From: Streptomyces sp. DG2A-72
GTDB taxonomy: Bacteria; Actinomycetota; Actinomycetes; Streptomycetales; Streptomycetaceae
Direction: 5' to 3'
NCBI RefSeq assembly: GCF_030499575.1
Contig: NZ_JASTLC010000001.1
Span: forward strand, 1,488,001-1,552,000
DNA: 64,000 bases
Both the position numbers and the translations under genes were made by a program. Under the pieces are notes generated by a model that did no database searches, was not told where the DNA came from, and was given only the letters and a program-made list of their open reading frames with translations. Below, piece by piece: positions 16,221 through 25,227 of the stretch (its first letter is position 1; each line of letters begins with the position of its first letter).

Positions 16221-17383
16221 TTCACACGCTCCGGCACGACCCGGTGCACCTGTCCTGTCACCACCGCGTCGTGCGCGGCGAGGAACGATTCGACCGCCGC
16301 GCCCCATCCGAAACACTCGGCACGCGCGCGTGCGGCCTCCCGGCGGTCCGCCTCGGACCGCTCGAGCAGCATGTCCACGGCGTCCGCGAAGGCCGCTCCG
16401 CGGTCCGCGGCGGTGGCCCCGGCGGAGCCGATCACCTCCGGCAGCGCCGACGAGGCGCTCGCCACCACGGGAGTGCCGCAGGCCATCGCCTCCAGCGCGG
16501 CGAGTCCGAACGTCTCGGCGGGCCCGGGCGCCAGGCACACATCGGCGGACGCCTGGAGCGCACCCAGCGCGCCCTTGTCGTTGAGGTGTCCCAGGAAAGT
16601 GACCGGAAGCGAACGCTCCCGCGCCCGCTGCTCGAGACGCTCCCGCAAGGGACCGTCCCCGGCCACCACCAGCCGCACCCGGCGCCCGCGCCGGACCAGT
16701 TCGTCGACGGCGTCGATCGCGGTGCTGGGCCGCTTCTCCACCGACAGCCGGGAGCACATCACCAGCAGAATCTCGTCCACGCGCGCGTACTCCTCGCGCA
16801 GACCCGCATCCCGCAGTGCGGGGTGCCGTTCCATCACATCGACGCCCAGCGGGGCCCGTACGACATTGCGTGCCCCGATCCGCACGAACTCGCGCTCGGC
16901 GAACTCGGTGGTGCACACGACCCGCGAGTAGGTGTGCGCCGTACGGACGTTGAGGGCGTCGGCGGTCCGCCGGGACAGGTTCTCCGACAGGCCCCAGGTG
17001 CGCAGCACGCCGTCTGCGGTCTCGTGGGAGACCATCACGGCGGGGACCCGGGCGCGACGCGCCCACTTGCCGGTCCAGCGCAGGGTCGTACGGTCGGAGA
17101 CCTCCAGGCGGTCGGGGCCCAGCTCCTCCAGGAGCTTGGCCACGCGCCGCTTGTCGATGAGCACGCGGTAGCCGCCGGTGCCGGGCAGCAGCGGCCCGGG
17201 CAGGGTGATCACCCGGCCCTGCTCGGTCTCCCGGTCGGAGTACCGCTCACCCGGCACGATCAGCACCGGCTCGTGCCCGGCCGCCTTGAACCCCTTGCCG
17301 AGCTCGCGCAGGGCCGTGCGCAGACCGCCTGAGGCGGGCGCGACGAAGTTCGCCAGCCGGACGATGCGCAGGGACTCGTTCAC
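16217..17383 (-). CDS. GT4-type glycosyltransferase
   Basis: The 388-residue protein has a GT-B fold. The N-terminal acceptor domain opens with RIVRLANFVAPASGGL. The C-terminal nucleotide-sugar domain contains LVMCSRLSVEKRP, AGDGPLRERL, FLGHLNDKG and the E-x7-E motif PAETFGLAALEAMACG. This is a retaining GT4 enzyme, probably acting at the membrane on a lipid or glycan acceptor. GTG at 17383 overlaps the preceding gene's stop by four bases. Donor sugar cannot be read from sequence. The upstream paralogue resembles mannosyltransferases, so GDP-mannose is a reasonable guess. Confidence 0.85.
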   Translation of the reverse strand: MNESLRIVRLANFVAPASGGLRTALRELGKGFKAAGHEPVLIVPGERYSDRETEQGRVITLPGPLLPGTGGYRVLIDKRRVAKLLEELGPDRLEVSDRTTLRWTGKWARRARVPAVMVSHETADGVLRTWGLSENLSRRTADALNVRTAHTYSRVVCTTEFAEREFVRIGARNVVRAPLGVDVMERHPALRDAGLREEYARVDEILLVMCSRLSVEKRPSTAIDAVDELVRRGRRVRLVVAGDGPLRERLEQRARERSLPVTFLGHLNDKGALGALQASADVCLAPGPAETFGLAALEAMACGTPVVASASSALPEVIGSAGATAADRGAAFADAVDMLLERSEADRREAARARAECFGWGAAVESFLAAHDAVVTGQVHRVVPERVK

Positions 17384-18510
17384 GCCGCCACCACCGTCTT
17401 GTTCCGTGTCTTCAGCACCTGGGCATAGTGCCCGATGAGCTGGTCTCCGACAGCCGCCCAGGTGCGGCCCTCGACCATGTCGCGTGCGGCGGTGCCGTAC
17501 GCGGTGCGCAGCGCGGGGTCGGCGGCCAGCGTCTGCACCGCGTCCCGTACGGCGGTCGCGTCCCGCGGCGGCACCAGCAGCCCGGTGCGCTCGTGGGCGA
17601 CCAGGTCCAGCGGACCGCCCGCGGCGGGCGCGATGACGGGCACACCGCTCGCCATGGCCTCCTGGACGGTCTGACAGAACGTCTCAAAGGGGCCGGTGTG
17701 TGCGAACACGTCGAAGGAGGCGAAGATCCGGGCCAGGTCGTCGCCGGTGCGGCGGCCGAGGAAGACCGCGCCCGGCAGGGCCTCGGCCAGGTTCGGCTGG
17801 CTGGGTCCGTCGCCCACGATCACGACGCGGACGCCGGGCAGCTTGCAGGCACCGGCGAGCAGCTCGATGCGCTTCTCGGGGGCGAGCCGCCCGACGTAGC
17901 CGACGATCACCTCGCCGTTCGGTGCGAGTTCCCGGCGCAGCGCCTCGTCCCGGAGGTCGGGGCGGAAGCGGACGGTGTCCACGCCGCGGGGCCACAGCTT
18001 CACCCGGGGCACGCTGTGCGCCTCCAGGTCGCGCAGGGACACGCTGGACGGCGCGAGGGTGAGGTCGGCGGCGGAGTGGACGGAGCGGATACGACGCCAG
18101 GCCGCGGCCTCGCCGGCGCCGACGTAGGTGCGGGCGTAGCCGGCCAGGTCGGTCTGGTAGATGGCCACGGCGGGGATGCCGAGCCGGGCGGCGGCGGCCA
18201 TGCCGCGAACGCCGAGGATGAAGGGGCTGGCCAGGTGGACGATGTCCGCGCGGTGCTCGATGAGCGCGGCGGCGAGGCGTCGGCTGGGGAGAGCGACGCG
18301 CACCTGGGGGTAGCCGGGGAGCGGTAGGGAGGGGACGTGGACAACGGGGCACGGCGCGAGGCCGGCCGCCTTGTTCCCGGGAGCGGGAGCGGGAGCGACG
18401 ACGAGAGGAGCGTGACCGCGATCGACGAGGTGTCGGGCGGTCTGGAGCGCGCAGTGGGCCACGCCGTTCACGTCGGGGGGAAAGGATTCGGTCACGATGA
18501 CGACACGCAT
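17380..18510 (-). CDS. GT4 glycosyltransferase resembling the MgtA/PimB mannosyltransferases
   Basis: The 376-residue protein begins MRVVIVTESFPPDVNGVAHC, the characteristic opening of actinobacterial GDP-mannose-dependent alpha-mannosyltransferases. It continues with HLASPFILG, IYQTDLAGYA, VGYVGRLAPEKRIELL and GPFETFCQTVQEAMASGVPV (the E-x7-E donor-site motif). It probably transfers mannose or a related sugar onto a glycolipid or cell-envelope glycan. It is the first gene of the three-gene coupled operon. The 139 bases upstream are shared with the HEAT-repeat gene, which reads in the same direction. Confidence 0.82.
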   Translation of the reverse strand: MRVVIVTESFPPDVNGVAHCALQTARHLVDRGHAPLVVAPAPAPGNKAAGLAPCPVVHVPSLPLPGYPQVRVALPSRRLAAALIEHRADIVHLASPFILGVRGMAAAARLGIPAVAIYQTDLAGYARTYVGAGEAAAWRRIRSVHSAADLTLAPSSVSLRDLEAHSVPRVKLWPRGVDTVRFRPDLRDEALRRELAPNGEVIVGYVGRLAPEKRIELLAGACKLPGVRVVIVGDGPSQPNLAEALPGAVFLGRRTGDDLARIFASFDVFAHTGPFETFCQTVQEAMASGVPVIAPAAGGPLDLVAHERTGLLVPPRDATAVRDAVQTLAADPALRTAYGTAARDMVEGRTWAAVGDQLIGHYAQVLKTRNKTVVAA

Positions 18511-18649
18511 ACGGGTGTTGTCGCCGTGCTGGACGTGGCCGCGTCAACGTGGATCTTTCCCAGCGGCGAACGACTCGTGAGCGTTCCGCTGTCCACCCAA
18601 GCAGGCCGGATCCCGTCCATACGACCCTGACCCGCGAGTCATCTCGTGT

Positions 18650-20068
18650 TCACACAGCGGGCGCGTCGGGGCCGATCCGGCTGCGCACGGCTGTCTGGAC
18701 CTCGGCCTCCTCGGCCGGGTCCGCGGCGAGCCTGCGCAGTTGCTCCACGACCCGGGCATCGCCGGTCTCGGCGTGCCGGGCGGCGATCTCGCGGGTGGCT
18801 TCCTCGCAGTCCCAGAGGCATTCGACGGCGAACCCGGCAGGGAAGGAGGGATCAGTGGCGGCGAGGGCCCAGGCGGCCCGGCCGCGTAGATGGGATGACG
18901 CCGTCTCACGGTAGATATGCCGCAATACGGGCGCGGCACTGGCGATTTCAAGCCGCCCGGCGCCGTCCACCAGAGTCCACAGAGTCGGTGCGTCGGGCCC
19001 TTCGCCCCGTACGGCCTCCCGCAGCGCCCCCAGAACCAGGTCGCGGTCCCCGGCGCCGCCACGACAGGCGAGCACCCGTCCGGCGGCGGCACCCAGGACG
19101 TCGGGCCGCCGGGCCCAGCCTCGGGCCCGGTCGACGGCGGCAATACTGCGCATACGTTCGAACGTGCCGACGGCGGCCTCCACGACGGCCGTCGAGCCCG
19201 TGGCCACGGCGCCCTCGATCAGGTCGAGGGCATCCGGATCGTTGCTGTCGGCGAGATAGCGCAGCGCGGTGCAGCGGGCGCCCTCGGTGCCGTCCTTGGC
19301 GGCGGCGACGATGTCCGGCCGATCCTCGGGGCCGGCCACGGCGGTGAGACAGCGGGCGGCCGGAACATGGAGCGCCACTCCGCGTTCCACGCCCTGCTGG
19401 GCCCACTCGAAGACGGCCTGCACGCTCCACCCGGGACGCGGACCGGTCGGGCTCATCTGACGCTGCCAGCGGTCGAAACAGCCGGCTTCCTGGGCGGCGC
19501 GCACGCGCGTGGCGATGGATTCGCGCGGATCCTCGGCCCACAGGCGCCATGGCCGTGGCTCGAAGGCGTCACGCACGGTGGCGGCCAGCTCGGCCTCGCC
19601 CTCGGCATCGGCCGGGAAGCGCGCCAGGACGGGGGCCGCGAGGGCACGCAGTCCGGCGTCGTCGTCCCGCAGGGCGAGCTCGTCCAGCGCCCAGGCCCAG
19701 TTGGAGCCCGCGGCGGCATACCTGCGCAGCAGTTCCAGGGCGTCCCGCCTGCCGTACGAGGCGAGGTGGCCAAGGACAGCCAGGGTGAGCCCGGTGCGTG
19801 ACTCCTCGGTGTCGAGCGCGTCCTCGACGTCGAAGAGGTGGGCCTCGATCTCGTCCAGTTCGCCGTTCAGGTCGAGGTAGAGACGGGCGTAGTACAGCGA
19901 GCGGTTCTCCACCTGCCAGTCGTGGCGTGGGTCGTGCAGCACGCAGTGGTTCAGCGCCGCGAGCGCTTCGGCGCGCGGGGCGGTGAGCGCGTGCAGTGTG
20001 CCGTCGCCGCGGCCCCTCTGGAGCAGGCCGAGCAGCGTACCGCTGGGCGCTATGACCGGATCGAACAT
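18650..20068 (-). CDS. HEAT-repeat protein
   Basis: The 472-residue product is built of short paired helices with the spacing of HEAT/armadillo repeats (for example GARCTALRYLADSNDPDALD and GRAAWALAATDPSFP). It has no enzyme motif, signal peptide or membrane helix, so it is probably a cytoplasmic scaffold. The ATG at 20068 is preferred because GAGG lies about nine bases upstream. A GTG five codons earlier (20083) lacks a ribosome site. It appears monocistronic, and its function is not known to me. Confidence 0.75.
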   Translation of the reverse strand: MFDPVIAPSGTLLGLLQRGRGDGTLHALTAPRAEALAALNHCVLHDPRHDWQVENRSLYYARLYLDLNGELDEIEAHLFDVEDALDTEESRTGLTLAVLGHLASYGRRDALELLRRYAAAGSNWAWALDELALRDDDAGLRALAAPVLARFPADAEGEAELAATVRDAFEPRPWRLWAEDPRESIATRVRAAQEAGCFDRWQRQMSPTGPRPGWSVQAVFEWAQQGVERGVALHVPAARCLTAVAGPEDRPDIVAAAKDGTEGARCTALRYLADSNDPDALDLIEGAVATGSTAVVEAAVGTFERMRSIAAVDRARGWARRPDVLGAAAGRVLACRGGAGDRDLVLGALREAVRGEGPDAPTLWTLVDGAGRLEIASAAPVLRHIYRETASSHLRGRAAWALAATDPSFPAGFAVECLWDCEEATREIAARHAETGDARVVEQLRRLAADPAEEAEVQTAVRSRIGPDAPAV

Positions 20069-20390
20069 GGGAAACAGCCTCACATCAAGCGTCGACGCAA
20101 CCGGGATCTTGCTCTACCTGGCCGCGTGACAACACGTCGGGGCGCCCGCCGTTTCCTGCTTGCTGTAAGCCATCTTCCTCTGCCTCTCGTTGGTGGCCCG
20201 TGCGGACCGCTCACGGCCCGCGCGGTGCGGCAACATCTGCCCAGCCATCGCGTCCGTGAATCACGACGTCATGATGACTCGGCAGTTCTGCCTGCCGCGA
20301 CCGAAATTTCGGGCGGCCCCGTACCGCCTCCCCCGTTGTTCGCTTCCTGCCTGCTTCGGATTTCTGTTTTGCCTGGTCAGGGCGGTCGGA
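20069..20390. other. 322-base intergenic region without a gene
   Basis: No frame here has coding character, and base composition is less GC-rich than the surroundings. It should hold the promoter of the HEAT-repeat gene (minus strand) and the 3' end of the ankyrin gene transcript. I see no strong terminator hairpin or known riboswitch. Confidence 0.5.
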
Positions 20391-20783
20391 TCAGTGTGCG
20401 CCGAACAACTCCAGCAGTTCGGCCTTGCCGAACATCCGGGCCGTGTCGATGGCCGACGGAGTACCCGCGGCCGGGTCGGCGCCACCCTCCAGGAGGGCTC
20501 GGATCACTTCTTCCTCGCCCTTGAAGACAGCCCCGGCGAGGGGCGTCTGCCCCCGGTCGTTGATCCGGTCGGCCTCGGCACCCCGGGCCAGCAGCGCCCG
20601 TACCGCGTCCGCGTGCCCGTGATAGGCGGCGAGCATCACCAGGGAGTCGCCGCGGTCGTTGGTGAGGTTGGCCGGTACACCCGCGTCGACGTAGGCCACG
20701 AGCGCCTCGGTCCGCCCCTGCCGGGCAAGATCGAAGATCTTGGTCGCCAGCTCCACGACCTCGGGGTCGGGGGCTTCAGTCAT
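20391..20783 (-). CDS. small ankyrin-repeat protein
   Basis: The 130-residue product has about three ankyrin repeats: NDRGDSLVMLAAYHGHADAV and NDRGQTPLAGAVFKGEEEVI are clear units, followed by a degenerate third (GTPSAIDTARMFGKAELLEL). It should be a cytoplasmic protein-interaction module. No enzyme domain is attached. It is divergent from smeA, and the 256-base spacer must contain both promoters. Bacterial ankyrin proteins of this size often accompany catalases or stress proteins, but none adjoins here. Confidence 0.85.
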   Translation of the reverse strand: MTEAPDPEVVELATKIFDLARQGRTEALVAYVDAGVPANLTNDRGDSLVMLAAYHGHADAVRALLARGAEADRINDRGQTPLAGAVFKGEEEVIRALLEGGADPAAGTPSAIDTARMFGKAELLELFGAH

Positions 20784-21039
20784 CGGCCGGACCGCCTCTC
20801 ACTAGTACGGGTGAATCGCCAGCGTACTGGCTTCCCGGGCACATGACCGGGTGCGCGCGGGGCAATGATCATCGCAGGACCGCACTGCGCGAACCGACCT
20901 GCCCGAACCGCCGATGAACACTACGCCGGGTGGGGGAAATCTGCCGAATTTCACCCAGTTGCACCTTTAATAGTATGGATACATCCTGTGAGCCTGGAAG
21001 TACTCATGGTGACTGTCCCCGCGAACCAGGAGAACTCAC

Positions 21040-21234
21040 ATGATCCTGTCCATCTCAGGCGTGGTCCTGCTCGGCATCATCGTCTTCCTCTTCTTCAAGA
21101 AGGACGGACTCAAGGCCTCCCACGCCCTGGTGGCCGCACTCTTCGGCTTCTACCTGGCGAGTACGGCCATCGCCCCGAGCATCAAGGCCGGCGGCGAGAG
21201 CCTGGCGAGCCTCCTCGGCGGAATCAAGTTCTGA
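21040..21234 (+). CDS. smeA: SmeA, small sporulation membrane protein
   Basis: The 64-residue protein has two membrane segments (about 4-19 and 27-44) joined by a short basic turn (FKKDGLKASH), with a Gly/Ser/Leu-rich tail. Size, sequence character and the downstream FtsK-like gene match SmeA of Streptomyces (SCO1415 in S. coelicolor, from memory), which targets SffA to sporulation septa and is expressed during sporulation of aerial hyphae. ATG at 21040 follows AGGAGA with a six-base gap. An AT-rich block TTTAATAGTAT at 20966-20976 is the likely promoter area, though I cannot fit a WhiG consensus to it. Confidence 0.85.
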   Translation: MILSISGVVLLGIIVFLFFKKDGLKASHALVAALFGFYLASTAIAPSIKAGGESLASLLGGIKF

Positions 21235-21277
21235 CGCCGCCCTCCCGCCCGTACGCACGCATCTTCAGGAGACCGCA

Positions 21278-22882
21278 GTGGCCCGCCGCCCCCTCCCCCG
21301 CATTCTGAGCAACGGCAGCGCACAGCTCGCCCGGAGCCGGGAGCTGGCCCGGACGGCGGCCGACAGCGCCACCGATGTCCTCCACCCGCTGATCACGATC
21401 ACCCGCGGTCTGCGCCGGCTGGCAGCGGCCGGACGGCGCAAGTGGGCCGACACCGCCAAGGACCGGCGCGGACCGCTGCTGTTCCTGGTGGCCTCGGTGA
21501 TCCTGGTCGTGGCGCTCCTTCCGTACGGCCCACTGCTGGCCGTCATCACCGTGATGGCGGCGGCGGCCTGGCAGGGCCGGGACCGCACCGGGCCGGCCCC
21601 GGACGGCCCCGACGAGTCGCAGGCCAAACGCCTCCAGGCGCTGTACGAGGCCCTGGTCCCGTACTTCTCGACCGTCGAGGACCCCGCGCCTCTTTACGCG
21701 CACGGCGGCGCGTGGGAGAAGGCCTTTCCGACCTACGGCTTCGACGACACCGGCCGCGTCACGCACCTGGTGATCCGCTACCCGGCGTACTTCACGGACG
21801 GCGAGGCCGAGGCCCGGGCCCGTATCGAGTATCTGATCACCGCCAAGTCCGGCCGCGGCCGCGAGTACCACTTCACCTGGGACGAGGAGGGCAACCTGCT
21901 CACCGTCACGGTCCTCGCCCCGCTTCCGACCGACATCGCCGCCCAGCGTTTCGTCACGTCCCCCGGCGAGACGGTCCTCGGCTTCACCGACCCCATCCAG
22001 GTCCAGCGCACGCTCCCCCTCACCTTCGGTGAGGAACAGCGCGATGTCCCACCGGTCGTCTGGCGCACCGGCGTCCGCTCGACCGAGCCGCACCTGCTGG
22101 CCATGGGGCAGCCGGGCAGCGGCACCTCGACCCTGCTGCGCTCCATCGCCCTCCAAGCCCTCCAGTACGGCGACGTACTGATCGTCGAGGGCGGCGGCAC
22201 CGGCGAGTACGCCTGCCTCACGGGCCGGGACGGTGTGCTGGCCGTGGAGTGCGCCTTGGCCGGGGCTCTGGCCAGCCTGGAGTGGGCCTCCGCCGAGACG
22301 GAGCGCCGCCTGATCGCGGTCAATCGCGCGCGCCAGGCGGGCCATCCGCCACCGGACGACACCAAACGCCCCCTGTGGATCCTCCTGGACCGCCCGAGCG
22401 CCTTCACCCACGTCGCCGCCGCGGACGGCCGCAAGGACCCGCAGTCCCTGCTCCAGGTCCCGCTCCGCCACGGTCGCGCGGCGAACGTCACCGTGGTCGT
22501 GGCCGACCAGTTCGACAGCCTGGACACCTTGAGCGATCCGGTACAGCAGCACACCCGCGCGCGGGTCGTCCTGGGCCCGGCCACGGCCGACCAACTGAAG
22601 ACGGTCCTCGGCACACCCCCGCACACCACCCCCGTCACCCACGTCCCGCCCGGCCGCGGCTACGCCCGCCTCGGCACAGGCCAAGTCCACCGCCTCCAGG
22701 TCCCCGCCACCCCCGACCCCTACGACGACACCGCGACAGAGGCCCACCGCCAGGCGGTCCTGGCCCTCCTCCCCCCGAAAACAACACCGGCAGACGCGGA
22801 ACCGGAACAGCTGACGGAAGAGCCGGAAGAGTCGGAACCGAAGCAGCTCACCGAAAAGGCAGCCGCAGTGGAACCCGCGTAG
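21278..22882 (+). CDS. sffA: SffA, septum-localised FtsK/SpoIIIE-like protein
   Basis: The 534-residue protein has two adjacent membrane helices at about 70-105 and a C-terminal FtsK/SpoIIIE/TraB-like P-loop domain. In S. coelicolor its partner SmeA brings it to sporulation septa, and loss of the pair disturbs septum placement and chromosome segregation in spores (from memory). Two key motifs are altered. The Walker A reads GQPGSGTST (277-285), with Thr283 where the Lys should be. The Walker B reads PLWILLDRP, with Arg after the Asp. ATP hydrolysis may therefore be lost or unusual. The C-terminal 40 residues are a Glu/Pro-rich tail. GTG at 21278 follows AGGAGA. The gene lies 43 bases after smeA. 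Confidence 0.85.
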   Translation: MARRPLPRILSNGSAQLARSRELARTAADSATDVLHPLITITRGLRRLAAAGRRKWADTAKDRRGPLLFLVASVILVVALLPYGPLLAVITVMAAAAWQGRDRTGPAPDGPDESQAKRLQALYEALVPYFSTVEDPAPLYAHGGAWEKAFPTYGFDDTGRVTHLVIRYPAYFTDGEAEARARIEYLITAKSGRGREYHFTWDEEGNLLTVTVLAPLPTDIAAQRFVTSPGETVLGFTDPIQVQRTLPLTFGEEQRDVPPVVWRTGVRSTEPHLLAMGQPGSGTSTLLRSIALQALQYGDVLIVEGGGTGEYACLTGRDGVLAVECALAGALASLEWASAETERRLIAVNRARQAGHPPPDDTKRPLWILLDRPSAFTHVAAADGRKDPQSLLQVPLRHGRAANVTVVVADQFDSLDTLSDPVQQHTRARVVLGPATADQLKTVLGTPPHTTPVTHVPPGRGYARLGTGQVHRLQVPATPDPYDDTATEAHRQAVLALLPPKTTPADAEPEQLTEEPEESEPKQLTEKAAAVEPA

Positions 22883-22905
22883 CCGGGACGTCGAGCTGCC
22901 AAGCC

Positions 22906-22936
22906 GCGCCCCGCAAGCGCCGGACTGCGCGACCCA
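22906..22936 (+). repeat. degenerate copy of the interspersed repeat
   Basis: GCGCCCCGCAAGCGCC, then GGACTGCGCGACCCACCC, resembles the hairpin and tail of copies 1 and 2 but has lost part of the right stem. It lies in the 81-base gap between convergent sffA and the MocR gene. Treated as a decayed third copy. Confidence 0.45.
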
Positions 22937-22963
22937 CCCCACGGCGCCCACCCCCACGCACAG

Positions 22964-24472
22964 TCACGCCACAAACGTACGAGGCGTCTCAGTCCCCCCG
23001 GCTCCCCCAGCCCCACCGCTCTCCACCAACCGAGCCGCAGCAGCCAGCCGCGCCGCGGCCTCCTCCGCCACCGCGCCCCCCACAGTGAACGGCAACCGCA
23101 CATACCCCTCGAAGGCCCCGTCCACCCCGAAGCGAGGCCCGGACGGCACCCGTACCCCCACCCGCTCCCCCGCCTCCGCAAGCCGCGACCCGGACAGCCC
23201 CCCGGTCCGCACCCACAGCGTCAGCCCACCTCGCGGCACCTCGAACTCCCACTCCGGCAGCCGCCCCCGCACCGCAGCCACCAGCGCCTCCCGGTTGTCC
23301 CGCGCCTGACCCCGCCGCACCTCCACCGCCTTCTCCCAACCCCCGGTGCTGAACAGCCAGTTCACGGCCAACTGCTCCAGGACAGGCGTCCCCAGATCCG
23401 CATACGCACGCGCGGCGACCAGGCTGCGGATCACATCGGGAGCCGCCCGCACCCACCCGATCCGCATCCCGGCCCAGAAGGCCTTGCTCGCGGACCCCAC
23501 GGTGACGACGGTCGACCCGGCGGGGTCGAAGGCACACACGAGCCGCGGCATCTCGACCTCGTCGTCCAGCCACAGCTCGCTCATCGTCTCGTCGGCGATC
23601 AGCACGGTCCCCGCCGACCGCGCCGCATCGACCAACTGCCGCCGCTGGTTCTCATCCGCCAGCGCACCGGTCGGATTGTGGAAGTCGGCGACGACATACG
23701 CGATCCGCGGCGCCGCCTCCCGCAGCACCTGCCGCCACCGGTCCATGTCCCACCCGGCAAGCCCCTCGGCCATGGCGACGGGCACGAGCCGAGCACCCGC
23801 CTCCCGCATCAGCTGCAGGATGTTGGCGTACGAAGGCGACTCCACCGCGATCCGCTCGCCCCGCCCGCCGAAAAGGTGGCAGATGGCGTCGATGGCACCC
23901 ATCGCACCCGTCGTCACCATGATCTGCTCGGGCATGGTCGGAATCCCACGCGAGGTGTACCGCTCGGCGATCATCGCGCGCAGCGCCGGCAGCCCCGCCG
24001 GATAGTCGCCATGCGTGTGCGCGTACGGCGGCAACTCCTCCAGCGCCCCCTGCACCGCCCGCGTCAGCCACGGCTCGGGCGCGGGCAGCGCCGCACAGCC
24101 GAGGTCGATCATCGAGCCGAGCGCCTCGGGCGGCAGGGGCTCCAGACCGCGCGCAGGCAGCGGATTGCCGGCCGGTACGGCGGTCCAACTGCCCGCTCCA
24201 CGCCGGGACTCCAGGAATCCCTCGGCACGCAGCGCCTCGTAGGCCGCGGCGACGGTCGTACGACTGACGGAGAGGGAGAGGGCCAGCTCGCGTTCGGCGG
24301 GCAGTCGCGCGGCCACCGGGACGCGGCCTTCGAGCACGAGCAGCCGGATGCCGTCGGCGAGCGCGCGGTAGGCGGGCGGACGGCGCGTGCCCGGGCCCGC
24401 CGGGCGGTCCTGCTGGGAGCCGAGCAGCCGGGCGAGCTGAGCCGCCCCCACCGCCGATGTCCACTGCGCCAT
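22964..24472 (-). CDS. MocR/PdxR-type regulator (GntR domain fused to aminotransferase fold)
   Basis: The 502-residue protein has an N-terminal GntR winged helix (about 25-95, LPAERELALSLSVSRTTVAA) and a C-terminal fold-type-I aminotransferase domain with the PLP lysine in TVGSASKAFWAGMRIGW and the substrate-carboxylate motif region near the end. MocR regulators sense PLP or its adducts. The divergent partner encodes a YczE-type membrane protein, a pairing known as YczR-YczE. ATG at 24472 (MAQW) is chosen because GGAAGGTGG precedes it. The frame extends upstream without a better site. The 101-base spacer should contain the operator for both genes. Confidence 0.88.
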   Translation of the reverse strand: MAQWTSAVGAAQLARLLGSQQDRPAGPGTRRPPAYRALADGIRLLVLEGRVPVAARLPAERELALSLSVSRTTVAAAYEALRAEGFLESRRGAGSWTAVPAGNPLPARGLEPLPPEALGSMIDLGCAALPAPEPWLTRAVQGALEELPPYAHTHGDYPAGLPALRAMIAERYTSRGIPTMPEQIMVTTGAMGAIDAICHLFGGRGERIAVESPSYANILQLMREAGARLVPVAMAEGLAGWDMDRWRQVLREAAPRIAYVVADFHNPTGALADENQRRQLVDAARSAGTVLIADETMSELWLDDEVEMPRLVCAFDPAGSTVVTVGSASKAFWAGMRIGWVRAAPDVIRSLVAARAYADLGTPVLEQLAVNWLFSTGGWEKAVEVRRGQARDNREALVAAVRGRLPEWEFEVPRGGLTLWVRTGGLSGSRLAEAGERVGVRVPSGPRFGVDGAFEGYVRLPFTVGGAVAEEAAARLAAAARLVESGGAGGAGGTETPRTFVA

Positions 24473-24573
24473 GGAAATCAGTCCACCTTCCCCGAATTGG
24501 CCATGGATCATGTTTCTCCTCAAGCCACAGGGTGTCATGCACCAGGCCACAACCACCACCAGGGGGGAACGTC

Positions 24574-25227
24574 TTGTCCGCGAAGGGCCAATTGACGCGC
24601 CGACTGATCCAGCTGTACGCCGGTCTCGCGCTCTACGGAGCGAGTTCGGCCCTCCTCGTGGAGGCGGGCCTGGGGCTTGAGCCGTGGAACGTGCTGCACC
24701 AGGGCCTGGCCGAGCTGACGGGCCTGACGATCGGCGTGGTGTCGATCGTGGTCGGCGCGGCTGTCCTGCTCCTGTGGATCCCGCTGCGCCAGCGTCCCGG
24801 GCTCGGCACCGTCTCCAACGTCTTCGTCGTCGGCATCGCCATGGACGGCACCCTCGCCCTGCTGCCCGCCGCCCATTCCCTGGCCGTACGCATCCCTCTC
24901 CTGCTCGCCGGAATCCTGCTCAACGGCGTGGCCACCGGCCTCTACATCGCCGCGCGCTTCGGTCCGGGCCCCCGGGACGGGCTGATGACCGGGCTGCATC
25001 AGCGCACCGGCCGCTCGATCCGGCTGATGCGGACGACCGTCGAGGTGGCGGTGGTCGTGACGGGCTTCGCCCTCGGCGGCACGATCGGCGTCGGCACCCT
25101 CCTGTACGCGGTCTCGATCGGCCCGCTGGCCCAGCTCTTCCTGCGCGTGTTCGCCGTCCCGTCGGCACCGGGCCGCAGCACCGTCGTTGCCGAAGGGCAA
25201 CCCCATGGGGCGATACTTCGTCCGTGA
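24574..25227 (+). CDS. YczE-family membrane protein
   Basis: The 217-residue protein has about five to six membrane helices (for example LALYGASSALLVEAGLGLEP, IGVVSIVVGAAVLLLW, IPLLLAGILLNGVATGLYIA). Its conserved GPRDGLMTGLHQRTG block and LEPWNVLHQG are typical of the YczE/YitT-like family. Substrate is unknown. It is divergent from, and probably controlled by, the adjacent MocR regulator. The start is TTG at 24574 behind a strong AGGGGGGAA. No ATG or GTG lies nearby. The stop overlaps the next start (GTGA), coupling it to the glycerophosphodiesterase. Confidence 0.8.
   Translation: MSAKGQLTRRLIQLYAGLALYGASSALLVEAGLGLEPWNVLHQGLAELTGLTIGVVSIVVGAAVLLLWIPLRQRPGLGTVSNVFVVGIAMDGTLALLPAAHSLAVRIPLLLAGILLNGVATGLYIAARFGPGPRDGLMTGLHQRTGRSIRLMRTTVEVAVVVTGFALGGTIGVGTLLYAVSIGPLAQLFLRVFAVPSAPGRSTVVAEGQPHGAILRP

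Noticed and set aside
20261..20485. Small minus-strand frame in the gap near 20.3 kb
   Set aside because: It overlaps the ankyrin gene, lacks a ribosome site and has no coding-type codon bias.
20959..20976. WhiG or standard -35/-10 promoter for smeA
   Set aside because: TTGCAC and TAGTAT are only six bases apart and no TAAA-N16-GCCGATAA pattern is present, so no specific promoter is claimed.
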